This document shows, in pieces, positions 44,728 through 53,005 of a stretch of DNA of 64,000 nucleotides. Under the pieces are notes generated by a model. It saw nothing but the letters and a program-made list of their open reading frames with translations. It was not told the origin of the DNA and made no database searches. Position numbers and translations under genes: made by a program. The DNA comes from JAVVHH01 sp965199585 (GTDB lineage Bacteria; Pseudomonadota; Alphaproteobacteria; Acetobacterales; Acetobacteraceae), in assembly GCA_965199585.1 (NCBI GenBank), contig CBDASI010000002.1, positions 1,550,001 through 1,614,000 on the forward strand, given 5' to 3'. Each line of letters starts with the position of its first letter. The stretch's first letter is position 1.

Positions 44728-45417
44728 TCACATCGGGGGCGTGACGCCGTCTACGCCGACGGCGATGCCGGCCGCCACGTTGCTGTCCTTGGCCGTGGTG
44801 ACCACGACGTGGCTTCCTTGCTTCATCTCGTCGCGCTGACCCGGCGCGAGCATGACGACCGGCACGTTCGGCGGGACCAGGATCTGCTTCTCGCCACCCT
44901 TATAGGTGACGGTCAGCTGCTTGGCGCCGCCGGCGGCGGCCGAGGTGGCGACGTTGCCGTTGGTCATCGTGCTGTTGACCTTGCCGTCCGCGGGGGCGGC
45001 CGCCGAGACGTTGCCGTTGGTCATGGTGCTGGAGACGGTGCTGCCGCCGGCCAGCGTGTGATCAGGCAGCGGATCCCAGTCGTAATGGCCTTCGCCGGCG
45101 CCGCGCATGGCTTCCGGGAAGATCACAACTTCGAGGGCGACGAGCTTTTCGCCGACATCCTTGGTCGCGGTGCCGATGAAGCTGTCCTTCTGGATCTTGT
45201 CCAGGCTGGACTTGCTCACGGCGATGAACCGGGTCTTGTCGTTCAGCATCACCGATGAGGTCTGGCCGTCATCGGTCTTGAGCTCGACGGTGTCGCCCTT
45301 GATAGCGGTGACGGTGCCGCGCACGTGCGGGGCCGGCGCGGCAGCGTTCGCGATCGCGGGGGCGATCAGCGGAGTCGCCAGGAGCCCGGCGGCGAGAAGA
45401 AGATTGCGGAACGTCAT
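44728..45417 (-). CDS. Hypothetical secreted protein with repeated STMTNGNV motif
   Basis: 229 residues from ATG 45417 with a signal peptide (MTFRNLLLAAGLLATPLIA and on to AIANA). A small beta domain (VRGTVTAIKGDTVELKTDDG) resembles the OB-like DUF5666 group. Two copies of STMTNGNV (from about 45025 and 44970) lie in a low-complexity linker, followed by a second beta part (QLTVTYKGGEKQILVPP). Function unknown. It is divergent from the cytochrome b gene with 68 bases between starts, so the two may share control. Confidence 0.65.
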   Translation of the reverse strand: MTFRNLLLAAGLLATPLIAPAIANAAAPAPHVRGTVTAIKGDTVELKTDDGQTSSVMLNDKTRFIAVSKSSLDKIQKDSFIGTATKDVGEKLVALEVVIFPEAMRGAGEGHYDWDPLPDHTLAGGSTVSSTMTNGNVSAAAPADGKVNSTMTNGNVATSAAAGGAKQLTVTYKGGEKQILVPPNVPVVMLAPGQRDEMKQGSHVVVTTAKDSNVAAGIAVGVDGVTPPM

Positions 45418-45485
45418 TTGACTACGACCTTGCTGTGGAAGATGGCGTGGAGCCATAACTCTTTAACACGCGAAAGGATGCATTC

Positions 45486-46121
45486 TTGTCCACGACGATG
45501 CGCGCAGCCCCTGGCCGGCCGATGCGCGCGGCCCATCCCTGGCCGGTGCGGGTCATGCACTGGGTTGGCGCCTACGCCATGTTCTGCATGATCTTCAGCG
45601 GTTGGCAGATCTACAACGCATCGCCCAGCCTGCCGGTGACGGTGCCGAACTGGATGACGCTGGGCGGATGGCTGGCCGGGGGGATCGCGTGGCACATCTC
45701 GGCGATGTGGCTGCTGGTCGCCGACGGGGCGGCATATCTGGTCTACGGGATTGTGAGCGGGCATTTCCGGCGGGCATTCGGGCGACCGAGCCTGCGCGAC
45801 GTGTTGCGGGAGACGGGGTTGGCGCTGCGGTTCAAGCTGCCGCACACATCGGGCGTCTATAACTCGGTGCAGCGGCTGCTGTATTGGTTCGTGCTCGTCG
45901 CGGCGGTGCTGGCGGTGATCACCGGATTGAGCATCTGGAAGCCGGTGCAGCTCGGGTTCGTGACGGATCTGTTCGGCGGTTACGCGATCGCGCGGTTGAT
46001 CCATCTCGGGCTGATGGTGGCGATCGTGGGGTTCGTGGTGGTGCACCTGGTGCTGGTGGCGCTGTTCCCGCGGACACTGGTGTCGATGGTGGTGAGTACG
46101 CCGAGCGGGGAGGAGCATTGA
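45486..46121 (+). CDS. Cytochrome b/b561-domain membrane protein
   Basis: 211 residues from TTG 45486 with GAAAGGA at 45472-45478. Four membrane helices, with haem-ligand histidines in PVRVMHWVGAYAMF, GGIAWHISAMWL, and LIHLGLMVAIVGFVVVHLVL, in the pattern of Ni-Fe hydrogenase/formate dehydrogenase cytochrome b. It should pass electrons between quinol and the next gene's molybdoenzyme. Its stop is directly followed by the molybdoenzyme ATG. Confidence 0.8.
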   Translation: MSTTMRAAPGRPMRAAHPWPVRVMHWVGAYAMFCMIFSGWQIYNASPSLPVTVPNWMTLGGWLAGGIAWHISAMWLLVADGAAYLVYGIVSGHFRRAFGRPSLRDVLRETGLALRFKLPHTSGVYNSVQRLLYWFVLVAAVLAVITGLSIWKPVQLGFVTDLFGGYAIARLIHLGLMVAIVGFVVVHLVLVALFPRTLVSMVVSTPSGEEH

Positions 46122-46870
46122 TGAAGCAAGTTTTCGATCCGGCGGGCGTGCGGTCCGAGTTGAGGTCGCTGCAGCGGCGGGGGTTGATCCGGGGCGGATT
46201 GTCGCTGGGGTCGCTGGCGCTGCTGACCGGGTGCGATCTCGGGACGGAGACCGGGGTCAATGCGGCGCTGTGGAAAAGCATGTCGCTGAACGACCGGGTG
46301 CAGGCGTGGTTGTTCAATCCGAAGCGGATGGCGACGCAGTTCACGGAAGCCGACATCACCAAGCCGTATCGCTTCAATGCGTTCTACGAGGACTGGCAGG
46401 TGCAGCCGGTGCCGACGGGGTGGCAGTTGGAGGTGGGCGGCCGGGTCGCGGACAAGACGCCGTGGTCGGTGGAGAAGCTGCGGACGTTGCCGCAGGAAGG
46501 GCAGATCACGCGGCACGTCTGCATCGAGGGGTGGAGCCAGATCGGGCAGTGGAGCGGGGTGCCGCTATCGACGTTCCTCTCGCACGTGGGGGCGGATACC
46601 AAGGCGCCGTTCGTGACGTTCAAGTGTTTCGATGGCTATTCCACGAGCATCGACATGGCCAGCGCGTTGCAGGCGCAGACGATCCTGGCGCTGGATTTCC
46701 TGGGCAAGCCGTTGACGCCGGAGTGGGGGGCGCCGGTGCGGCTGCGGATTCCGGTGAAGCTCGGGTTCAAGAGCGCGAAGAACATCGCATCGATCGAGGT
46801 AGCGGACCAGCTGGAGAAGAAGGGCGGGTATTGGGAGGACCAGGGCTACAACTGGTTCTCGGGGTCCTAG
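46121..46870 (+). CDS. SuoX-fold (MsrP/YedY-like) molybdopterin oxidoreductase, Tat lipoprotein type
   Basis: 249 residues. The N-terminus has twin arginines (LQRRGLIRGG), a hydrophobic run and a lipobox-like LLTGC, so Tat export with lipid anchoring is likely. The molybdopterin domain has the metal-ligand cysteine in TRHVCIEGWSQIG and FKCFDGYSTSIDM, GAPVRLRIPVKLGFKSAKNI. It lacks the long N-terminus of MsrP and pairs with a cytochrome b rather than MsrQ. The substrate is unknown. A 34-base perfect palindrome follows. Confidence 0.82.
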   Translation: MKQVFDPAGVRSELRSLQRRGLIRGGLSLGSLALLTGCDLGTETGVNAALWKSMSLNDRVQAWLFNPKRMATQFTEADITKPYRFNAFYEDWQVQPVPTGWQLEVGGRVADKTPWSVEKLRTLPQEGQITRHVCIEGWSQIGQWSGVPLSTFLSHVGADTKAPFVTFKCFDGYSTSIDMASALQAQTILALDFLGKPLTPEWGAPVRLRIPVKLGFKSAKNIASIEVADQLEKKGGYWEDQGYNWFSGS

Positions 46871-46883
46871 CTCGGGCTTGGAG

Positions 46884-46917
46884 TTCAACCCTCTCCCGCC
46901 AGCGGGAGAGGGTTGAA
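46884..46917. terminator. Perfect 34-base palindrome between convergent genes
   Basis: TTCAACCCTCTCCCGC and GCGGGAGAGGGTTGAA are perfect 16-base arms with a 2-base centre. It sits 14 bases after the molybdoenzyme stop and 8 bases before the stop of the convergent HTH gene, so it most likely ends transcription in both directions. This palindrome type is widely repeated in proteobacterial genomes. Confidence 0.7.
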
Positions 46918-46924
46918 GACGGCG

Positions 46925-47227
46925 TCAGCCGTGAGCGCGGTTGGCGCGCTTGAAAGCGACGTAGGCGCGGACCTTGCGCGGGTAGGGCTGGTAGGCGGAG
47001 GTGCCCTCGAAGCGGGCGAAGGGGGCAACCTTCTGCGGTGTGACGTTCAGCGCCTTTGGGGAGGCGGCGATGGTCGCCTTGGTCTGGGTTAGCCAGTCGT
47101 GCGACAGCGGGGTCAGGGCGTTAATGTTGGCCGGCGCCTGAATGTTGCCGAGGCGGATGGCCTTGCGGAGAATGCGGACGGAGACGCCGAGGCGGCGGGC
47201 GGCGGCGGGGAGATTGAGGTCGCTCAT
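46925..47227 (-). CDS. Small HTH-like protein of unknown function
   Basis: 100 residues. The N-terminus NLPAAARRLGVSVRILRKAIRLGNI looks like a MerR/excisionase-type helix-turn-helix; the C-terminal half (PYPRKVRAYVAFKRANRAHG) is basic. I do not recognise a family beyond that. It lies just after cysK (12-base gap, same strand), so it may be cotranscribed. Confidence 0.6.
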   Translation of the reverse strand: MSDLNLPAAARRLGVSVRILRKAIRLGNIQAPANINALTPLSHDWLTQTKATIAASPKALNVTPQKVAPFARFEGTSAYQPYPRKVRAYVAFKRANRAHG

Positions 47228-47239
47228 GGGTTGGTCTTT

Positions 47240-48154
47240 CTACTGCGGTAGGAAATCGGGCACCGAGAGGTAACGCTCGCCGGTGTCGTAATTGAAACCG
47301 AGGATTATAGCGCCTGGCTTGAGGTCGGGCAGCTTCTTTTTGATGGCGGCCAGAGTGGCGCCGGAGGAGATGCCGACGAGGACGCCTTCCTTGCTGGCGG
47401 ATTGGCGGGCCATCTCGCGGGCTTCCTCGGCATCGACCTGGATGACGCCGTCCAGGCCGGCGGTGTGCAGGTTGCCAGGGATGAAGCCGGCGCCGATGCC
47501 CTGGATGGGGTGGGGCGCCGGACTGCCGCCGGAGATGACGGGGGAGAGGGTGGGCTCGACGGCGAACACCTTGAGGTTCGGCATGTGCGGCTTGAGGCCT
47601 TCGGCGCAGGCGGTGATGTGCCCGCCGGTGCCGACGCCGGTGATGATGACGTCGATGCCGTCGGGGAAGTCCTCGAGGATCTCGGGGACGGTGGTGCGCA
47701 TATGGATGTCGATGTTGGCCGGGTTCTCGAATTGCTGCGGGATCCAGCTGCCGGGCGTGGCGGCGCGGAGTTCCTCGGCCTTGGCGATGGCGGCCTTCAT
47801 GCCGCCCTCCTTGGGGGTGAGCTCGAAGGTTGCGCCGTAGGCCTGCATGAGGCGGCGGCGCTCGACCGACATGCTTTCCGGCATGACGACGATCAGCTTG
47901 TAGCCCTTGACCGCGGCGGTCATGGCGAGGCCGACGCCGGTGTTGCCGGAGGTGGGCTCGATGATGGTGCCGCCGGGCTGGAGTTCGCCGGATTTCTCGG
48001 CGGCTTCGACCATGGCGAGGGCGACACGGTCTTTGATGGAGCCGGCGGGGTTGGCGCGTTCGGACTTCACCCAGACCTCCGCGTCGGGGAACAGGCGGGA
48101 GAGCCGGATATGAGGGGTCCGGCCGATGGTCTCGAGGACGCTGTTGGCTTTCAT
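47240..48154 (-). CDS. cysK: Cysteine synthase A
   Basis: 304 residues from ATG 48154 (MKANSVLETIGRTPHIRLSRLF). The PLP lysine is in NPAGSIKDRVAL (about Lys41), followed by PTSGNTGVGLAM, GVGTGGHITA and GISSGATLAA. It makes cysteine from O-acetylserine and sulfide in the cytosol. It is between secB and the HTH gene on the same strand, with GGAGAG at the proper distance from ATG. Confidence 0.93.
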   Translation of the reverse strand: MKANSVLETIGRTPHIRLSRLFPDAEVWVKSERANPAGSIKDRVALAMVEAAEKSGELQPGGTIIEPTSGNTGVGLAMTAAVKGYKLIVVMPESMSVERRRLMQAYGATFELTPKEGGMKAAIAKAEELRAATPGSWIPQQFENPANIDIHMRTTVPEILEDFPDGIDVIITGVGTGGHITACAEGLKPHMPNLKVFAVEPTLSPVISGGSPAPHPIQGIGAGFIPGNLHTAGLDGVIQVDAEEAREMARQSASKEGVLVGISSGATLAAIKKKLPDLKPGAIILGFNYDTGERYLSVPDFLPQ

Positions 48155-48179
48155 GTGGGCTCTCCCGGTCTGTGGACGG

Positions 48180-48686
48180 TTAGGCGTCGGCGGTCTGTTG
48201 AGCACGGCGGCTCTGCCAGAGGGCGACGAAGTCGATGGGCTGGAGCAGGACGGGCGGGAAGCCGCCGTCGCGGGTGACGTCGGCGAGGATGTTGCGGGCG
48301 TAGGGGAACAGCAGGCGGGGGCATTCGACGAGCAGGATGGGCTCAATCGACTCAGCGGGGATGCCGCTGAGGGTGAAGACGCCGCAGAAGGCGAGTTCGG
48401 CGATGAAGACCGGCTTGCCGTTGGCGGCGCTGCCGTTGGGAGCGGCGGGAGCCTCCATGGCCTCGGCCTTGATCTGGAGGGTGACCTCGAAGACGTCCTG
48501 GCCGTCCTGCAGGCGGCGGGCCTGGACGTCGAGGTTGATGTTGACGGCCGGCTGGGACTTGAGGGTGGAGAACACCTCGGGGGCGTTTGGGACTTCGAAG
48601 GAGAGGTCCTTGATGTATTGGGCGTTGACCATCAGCGGCGGGGTCTGGGGCTGGGCTTGACCCTGGTCTTGCTGGACGTCGGACAT
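48180..48686 (-). CDS. secB: Protein-export chaperone SecB
   Basis: 168 residues from ATG 48686. The SecB fold begins VNAQYIKDLSFEVPNAPEVF, with INLDVQARRLQDGQDVFEVTLQI and the C-terminal ECPRLLFPYARNILADVTRDGGFPPVLLQPIDF. It holds preproteins unfolded for SecA. It is a few hundred bases from the divergent Tim44-like gene, a classic alphaproteobacterial neighbourhood, here with a phosphatase gene between. Confidence 0.95.
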   Translation of the reverse strand: MSDVQQDQGQAQPQTPPLMVNAQYIKDLSFEVPNAPEVFSTLKSQPAVNINLDVQARRLQDGQDVFEVTLQIKAEAMEAPAAPNGSAANGKPVFIAELAFCGVFTLSGIPAESIEPILLVECPRLLFPYARNILADVTRDGGFPPVLLQPIDFVALWQSRRAQQTADA

Positions 48687-48830
48687 GGTCTTCCTCGAGG
48701 CTAGGTGGTCGCGAGCGCGAAATGGCGGGTGGGGGGCGGGTAGCATGGGCGGTGATCGCGCGCCAGGATCGAGGGTGATTTAGGAGCGGGCCGGCGGGGC
48801 GGCTTCATCCGCGGGGAGGGTCACTGCCGG

Positions 48831-49385
48831 TCAGTGTTTCCAGACGATCTCGGCGGGGGCCGGGGCGGCCGGGTCGAAGGGGAGGTGGTCGCCGTTGGCG
48901 ACGCTGCGGTTGGTGAGGGCGAGGATGAAGCCCCAATGGCTGACGACCAGGGTGTGGGCGCTGTCGGGGTGGGTGGACCAGTGGGCGCGGAAGGCGGCGG
49001 CGCGGGTGAGGATGCCGGCGGTGGTCTCCTCCTCCGTAGGCCACCAGCGCTCGTCGATGGCGTCGAAATCATGTGTGGGCCAGGTGGAGCGGAGGTGAGT
49101 GCGGGGAGAGCCGACGTCGCAGACGAAGGCGTAACGCTCGCGCACCGCAGCGGTGACAGTGACGGGGAGGCCCAGGGCGCGGGCGACGGGGGCGGCGGTC
49201 TGCAAGGCACGGGTGTAGGGCGAGACAACGATGCGTCGGAGCCCGGCGCCGGCTAGGGCGGCGGCAGCGGCCTCGGCCTGCTCGTGACCGAGAGGCGTGA
49301 GCGCGGGGTCCTCGATACCGGGGTCGATCCGGGTGCGGCTGAAGTGGAGATTGAACTCGCTTTGGCCGTGTCGCAGCAGGATCAT
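48831..49385 (-). CDS. Histidine phosphatase family protein
   Basis: 184 residues. The phosphoglycerate-mutase-like RHG motif is at residues 5-7 (ILLRHGQSEFN), with a second arginine in SPYTRALQTA, Glu in VRERYAFVCD, and the second histidine in VVSHWGFILAL. It is a cytosolic phosphatase or mutase; substrate unknown. ATG at 49383-49385. Confidence 0.85.
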   Translation of the reverse strand: MILLRHGQSEFNLHFSRTRIDPGIEDPALTPLGHEQAEAAAAALAGAGLRRIVVSPYTRALQTAAPVARALGLPVTVTAAVRERYAFVCDVGSPRTHLRSTWPTHDFDAIDERWWPTEEETTAGILTRAAAFRAHWSTHPDSAHTLVVSHWGFILALTNRSVANGDHLPFDPAAPAPAEIVWKH

Positions 49386-49506
49386 GGGCAGCAGCTAGTG
49401 CGAGTGTGCGGATCGGGCAACGTGGAACGGCAACATTCGGGGCTGGCCGTCGTTGTTTCGCCACGGTGCGCCGCTTACCTGTGTGGCATCAGTAGGAACG
49501 AGTCTC

Positions 49507-50187
49507 ATGGGCGGAACCGGTAGCTTCCCGATCGATCTTGTACTCTTCGGTATGATCGCCGCATTTCTGGTGCTGCGGTTGAGGGGCATCCTCGGCAAGC
49601 GGAACGGCTTCGAGCGGCAGGAACAACCGACGTCGCGCGGCCCCGTCGCGGTGCCGGGCATGGGTCGGCCGGTGCCGCCGACCATCGATGCGAAAGCCGA
49701 GCCGGCCCCGCCGCTTCGGCCGTTGCCGGAGGCTGGCACACCGGCGGGCATGGCGCTGCAGCAGATGCGTCAGGTGGATCGCAACTTCGACCCGGCCCGC
49801 TTCATGGCCGGTGCGGATGCCGCATTCCGCATGATCGTGACTGGATATGCCCAGGGCGACCGGGTTGCGCTGCGGCCGTTGCTGGGCGACGAGACCTATC
49901 GCAGTTTCGAGGCGGCGATTGCGGCGCGCGAGACGGCCGGCGAGACGATGAAGAGTGAGATCCGGTCCATCGAGCAAGCCAGCATCGAGGCTGCGGCAGT
50001 GACCGGTACGATTGGGACGGTCACGGTGAAGTTCGTGTCCGACCAGGTGTCGGAGACGCTCGATAAGGATGGCAGGCCGGTGCACGGGACCGATGCGGTC
50101 ACCGAGATCACCGACATCTGGACCTTCGAGCGCAACCTGGCGCAGTCCGATCCGGCATGGCGTATGACGGAAGCCCGTTCCGGCTAG
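49507..50187 (+). CDS. Tim44/TimA-domain protein
   Basis: 226 residues from ATG 49507. An N-terminal membrane helix (SFPIDLVLFGMIAAFLVLRLRG) is followed by a Pro-rich linker and a C-terminal Tim44-like domain beginning DRNFDPARFMAGADAAFRMIV and closing AVTEITDIWTFERNLAQSDPAWRM. Such proteins in alphaproteobacteria are relatives of the mitochondrial Tim44 import component; the bacterial role is not well set. Followed directly by a methyltransferase GTG. Confidence 0.84.
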   Translation: MGGTGSFPIDLVLFGMIAAFLVLRLRGILGKRNGFERQEQPTSRGPVAVPGMGRPVPPTIDAKAEPAPPLRPLPEAGTPAGMALQQMRQVDRNFDPARFMAGADAAFRMIVTGYAQGDRVALRPLLGDETYRSFEAAIAARETAGETMKSEIRSIEQASIEAAAVTGTIGTVTVKFVSDQVSETLDKDGRPVHGTDAVTEITDIWTFERNLAQSDPAWRMTEARSG

Positions 50188-50778
50188 GTGTTGGAGGTAG
50201 CCGGACCGCTCTCGCTAGCAGAGCGAGTCGATCACTACGTCAAGGTGACGAAATATCCGCGGTCGCTGTTCGTCAGCGAGGACGGCCGGCTGGTCGGCAC
50301 GTGGATCATGGGGAACAATTACACCGTCCGGAGTTCGTATTACGGCGGGTATCCGGCGGGGTACCTCCGGCGGATCAAGGCGCTGTTTCCCGACAAGAAG
50401 CGGGTGCTGCACCTGTTCAGCGGCCGGGTCGAGCTGGCGGTGCTGCCGGGTGACACGGTGGACATCAACCCGGTCTTGGCGCCGACCTATGTTGATGATG
50501 CCCAGACGCTTACGGGCGTGCCGCTGGAAAGCTACGACCTGGTGCTGGCGGACCCGCCGTACAGCATTGAGGATGCCGAGCGATACCAGACCACGATGAT
50601 CAAGCGGAACGTGGTGATGCGGGCGCTGCAGCGCTTGCCGGCGGGGGCGCATGTGGCGTGGCTGGACCAGGTGCTGCCGATGTATCGCAAGGAGGCCTTC
50701 GACCTCGACGGGGTGATCGGGATGGTGAAGTCGACCAACCATCGGTTTCGGGTGGTGACGCTCTTCCGAAGGCGGTGA
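50188..50778 (+). CDS. DPPY-motif DNA methyltransferase-like protein
   Basis: 196 residues from GTG 50188, immediately after the upstream stop codon. The catalytic LVLADPPYSIE (residues 119-128) is that of amino-group N6-adenine or N4-cytosine methyltransferases. The SAM-site motif I reads VLHLFSGRVE (about 73-82), a poorer match than the usual FxGxG. There is no target-recognition domain of normal size and no restriction enzyme nearby. It may methylate DNA or another nucleic acid. Solitary. Confidence 0.7.
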   Translation: MLEVAGPLSLAERVDHYVKVTKYPRSLFVSEDGRLVGTWIMGNNYTVRSSYYGGYPAGYLRRIKALFPDKKRVLHLFSGRVELAVLPGDTVDINPVLAPTYVDDAQTLTGVPLESYDLVLADPPYSIEDAERYQTTMIKRNVVMRALQRLPAGAHVAWLDQVLPMYRKEAFDLDGVIGMVKSTNHRFRVVTLFRRR

Positions 50779-50797
50779 AGCGCTCCTAGGTTGAGAG

Positions 50798-51574
50798 ATG
50801 GCTCAAGCTAAACCGCGTGTCGGATTGTATGTGACCTGCCTGGTGGACCTGCACCGGCCGAGTGTGGGGTTCGCGGCGATCAAGTTGCTCGAGAAGGCCG
50901 GGTGCCTCGTGGAAGTGCCGGCGCTGCAAACGTGCTGCGGGCAGCCGGCGTACAATTCCGGAGATCGGACGACGGCGCGGGATCTGGGACGACAGGTGAT
51001 CGCGGCATTCCGGGGGTTCGATTACGTGGTGGTGCCGTCGGGGTCATGCGGGGGCATGATCCGGCATCACCTGCCGGAGTTGATGGGCGACGACCCGAAC
51101 TTGCGGGCGGAGGCGGATGCTCTGGCGGGCAGGACCTATGAGCTGGTGAGCTTTCTGGCCGACGTGATGAAGGTGGACCGGGTGCCGGCGCTGTATTCGG
51201 GGCGGGTGACGTATCATGATTCATGCGCCGGGCTGCGGGAGATGGGGGTCAAGGCGCAGCCGCGGGCGTTGCTGCGGAGCGTGACGGGAGTGGAGCTGCG
51301 GGAGATGGTGGATCCGGAGGTGTGCTGCGGGTTCGGTGGCACGTTCTGCGTGAAGTACCCGGACATCTCGACGCGGATGGTGAGCGACAAGGCGGCGGAC
51401 GTCATGGCGACCGGGGCGGATACGCTGCTGTCGGGCGACATGGGCTGTCTGTTGAACATGGCGGGGCGGCTGAGCCGGTTGGGCAGCGGGATCGCGGTTC
51501 GGCACGTGGCGGAGGTTCTGGCCAACATGACGGACGAAGCGCCGCCTATTGGGCAGCCGGAAGGGGCATGCTGA
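50798..51574 (+). CDS. lutA: L-lactate oxidation iron-sulfur protein LutA
   Basis: 258 residues. Two CCG domains: TCCGQPAYNSG and SCGGM in the first, DSCAGLRE and CCGFGGTFCVKYP in the second. With LutB and LutC it forms the quinone-linked L-lactate oxidase system. The TGA (51572-51574) shares one base with the lutB ATG. Confidence 0.93.
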   Translation: MAQAKPRVGLYVTCLVDLHRPSVGFAAIKLLEKAGCLVEVPALQTCCGQPAYNSGDRTTARDLGRQVIAAFRGFDYVVVPSGSCGGMIRHHLPELMGDDPNLRAEADALAGRTYELVSFLADVMKVDRVPALYSGRVTYHDSCAGLREMGVKAQPRALLRSVTGVELREMVDPEVCCGFGGTFCVKYPDISTRMVSDKAADVMATGADTLLSGDMGCLLNMAGRLSRLGSGIAVRHVAEVLANMTDEAPPIGQPEGAC

Positions 51575-53005
51575 TGCAGATCACGTCGACGAAGTTCAAG
51601 CAGAATGCGACGGCGGCGATGGCGGATGCCGGGCTGCAGAAGGCGCTGGCGTTCAGCAAGCCGCAATTCATCGCGCGGCGGTCGGCGGCGGTGGCCAACC
51701 TGCCGGAGTTCGAGCGGCTGCGGGAGATCGGGCGTGAGATCAAGGACCACGCGCTGGCGAACCTGGATTTCTACCTCGAGCAGTTCGAGGCGAACGTGAA
51801 TCAGGCGGGCGGGGTCGTGCACTGGGCCACGGACGCGGACGAAGCACGGGCGATCGTGCTGGGGATCTGCCAGGAGGCAGGTGCCAAGACGGTGACAAAA
51901 GGAAAATCAATGATCTCCGAGGAGTTGGGGATCAATGCGCATCTGTCGAAGCATCGGATCGCGCCGATCGAGACGGATCTGGGCGAGTACATCATCCAGC
52001 TGCGGGACGAGACGCCGAGCCACATCATTGCCCCCGCGTTTCACCTGAACCGGGAGGATTGGGAGGCGCAGTTCCGGCTGTCGCACACGGACCTGCCGGT
52101 GGACCGGGTGTTCGGCGAGCGGCGGGACATCCTGACGGAGGCGCGGTCGCGACTCAGGTCGAAGTTCCTGGCGGCGGATGTGGGGATCACGGGGGCGAAC
52201 TTCCTGATCGCCGAAACCGGCAGCTCGGTGATCGTGACCAACGAGGGCAATGGCGACCTAACGCAGACGCTGCCGCGGGTGCACGTGGTGCTGGCGTCCA
52301 TCGAGAAATGTGTGCCGACGCTGGAGGATGCGACCAGCCTGTTGCGGCTGCTGGCGCGGTCGGCGACGGGGCAGGATTTCTCGGTTTACACGACGTTCAG
52401 CACGGGGAGTGCGGCGGCCGGCGGATCTGGACGGGCCGGAAGAATATCATGTGGTGCTGATCGATAATGGGCGGTCCTCGATGTTGGGGACCGAGTTCCA
52501 GGAGATGCTGCGCTGCATCCGGTGCGCGGCGTGCATGAACCATTGCCCGGTGTATGGCGCGGTGGGCGGGCATGCGTATGGCTGGGTGTATCCGGGGCCG
52601 ATGGGGTCGGTGCTGACGCCGAGCCTGATCGGGGTGGACAAGTCGGCGCAGTTGCCGAATGCCAGCACGTTCTGCGGCAAGTGCGAGAGCGTGTGCCCGG
52701 TGAAGATCCCGCTGCCGAAGCTGATGCGGCATTGGCGGGAGCGGGAGTTCGAGCGGCATCTGACGCCCAAGGCGACGCGGAGCAATCTGGCGCTATGGGC
52801 GTGGTTCGCGCGGCGGCCGGGCTGGTATCGGGCGGCGACGCGGGTGGGGGCGTTCGGGCTCGGATTGATGGGGCGGAAGAAGGGGCGGTTCACGAGTTTG
52901 CCGTTCGCAGGGGGATGGACCGGAGGGCGGGACCTGCCGGCGCCGGAGGGGGCGACGTTCTTCGCGCAATACAACAAGCAGCAGAAAGCGAGACGCCGGG
53001 CGTGA
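51574..53005 (+). pseudogene. lutB: LutB L-lactate oxidation iron-sulfur protein, frameshifted
   Basis: From ATG 51574 (AAGGGG at 51561-51566) the first frame gives the LUD domain up to YTTFSTG, then becomes non-family sequence and stops at 52467. A frame shifted by one resumes at about 52409 as RRPADLDGPEEYHVVLIDNG and carries both 4Fe-4S motifs (CIRCAACMNHCPVYG and CGKCESVCP) to the stop at 53005. Joined, the protein is about 477 residues, the usual LutB length. One extra base lies in GGGAGTG at 52405-52411. Either a real mutation, ribosomal frameshifting or a sequencing error. Confidence 0.85.

Noticed and set aside
50188..50778. DPPY methyltransferase as a restriction-modification system
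   Set aside because: No endonuclease or specificity gene lies nearby; neighbours are Tim44-like and lutA.
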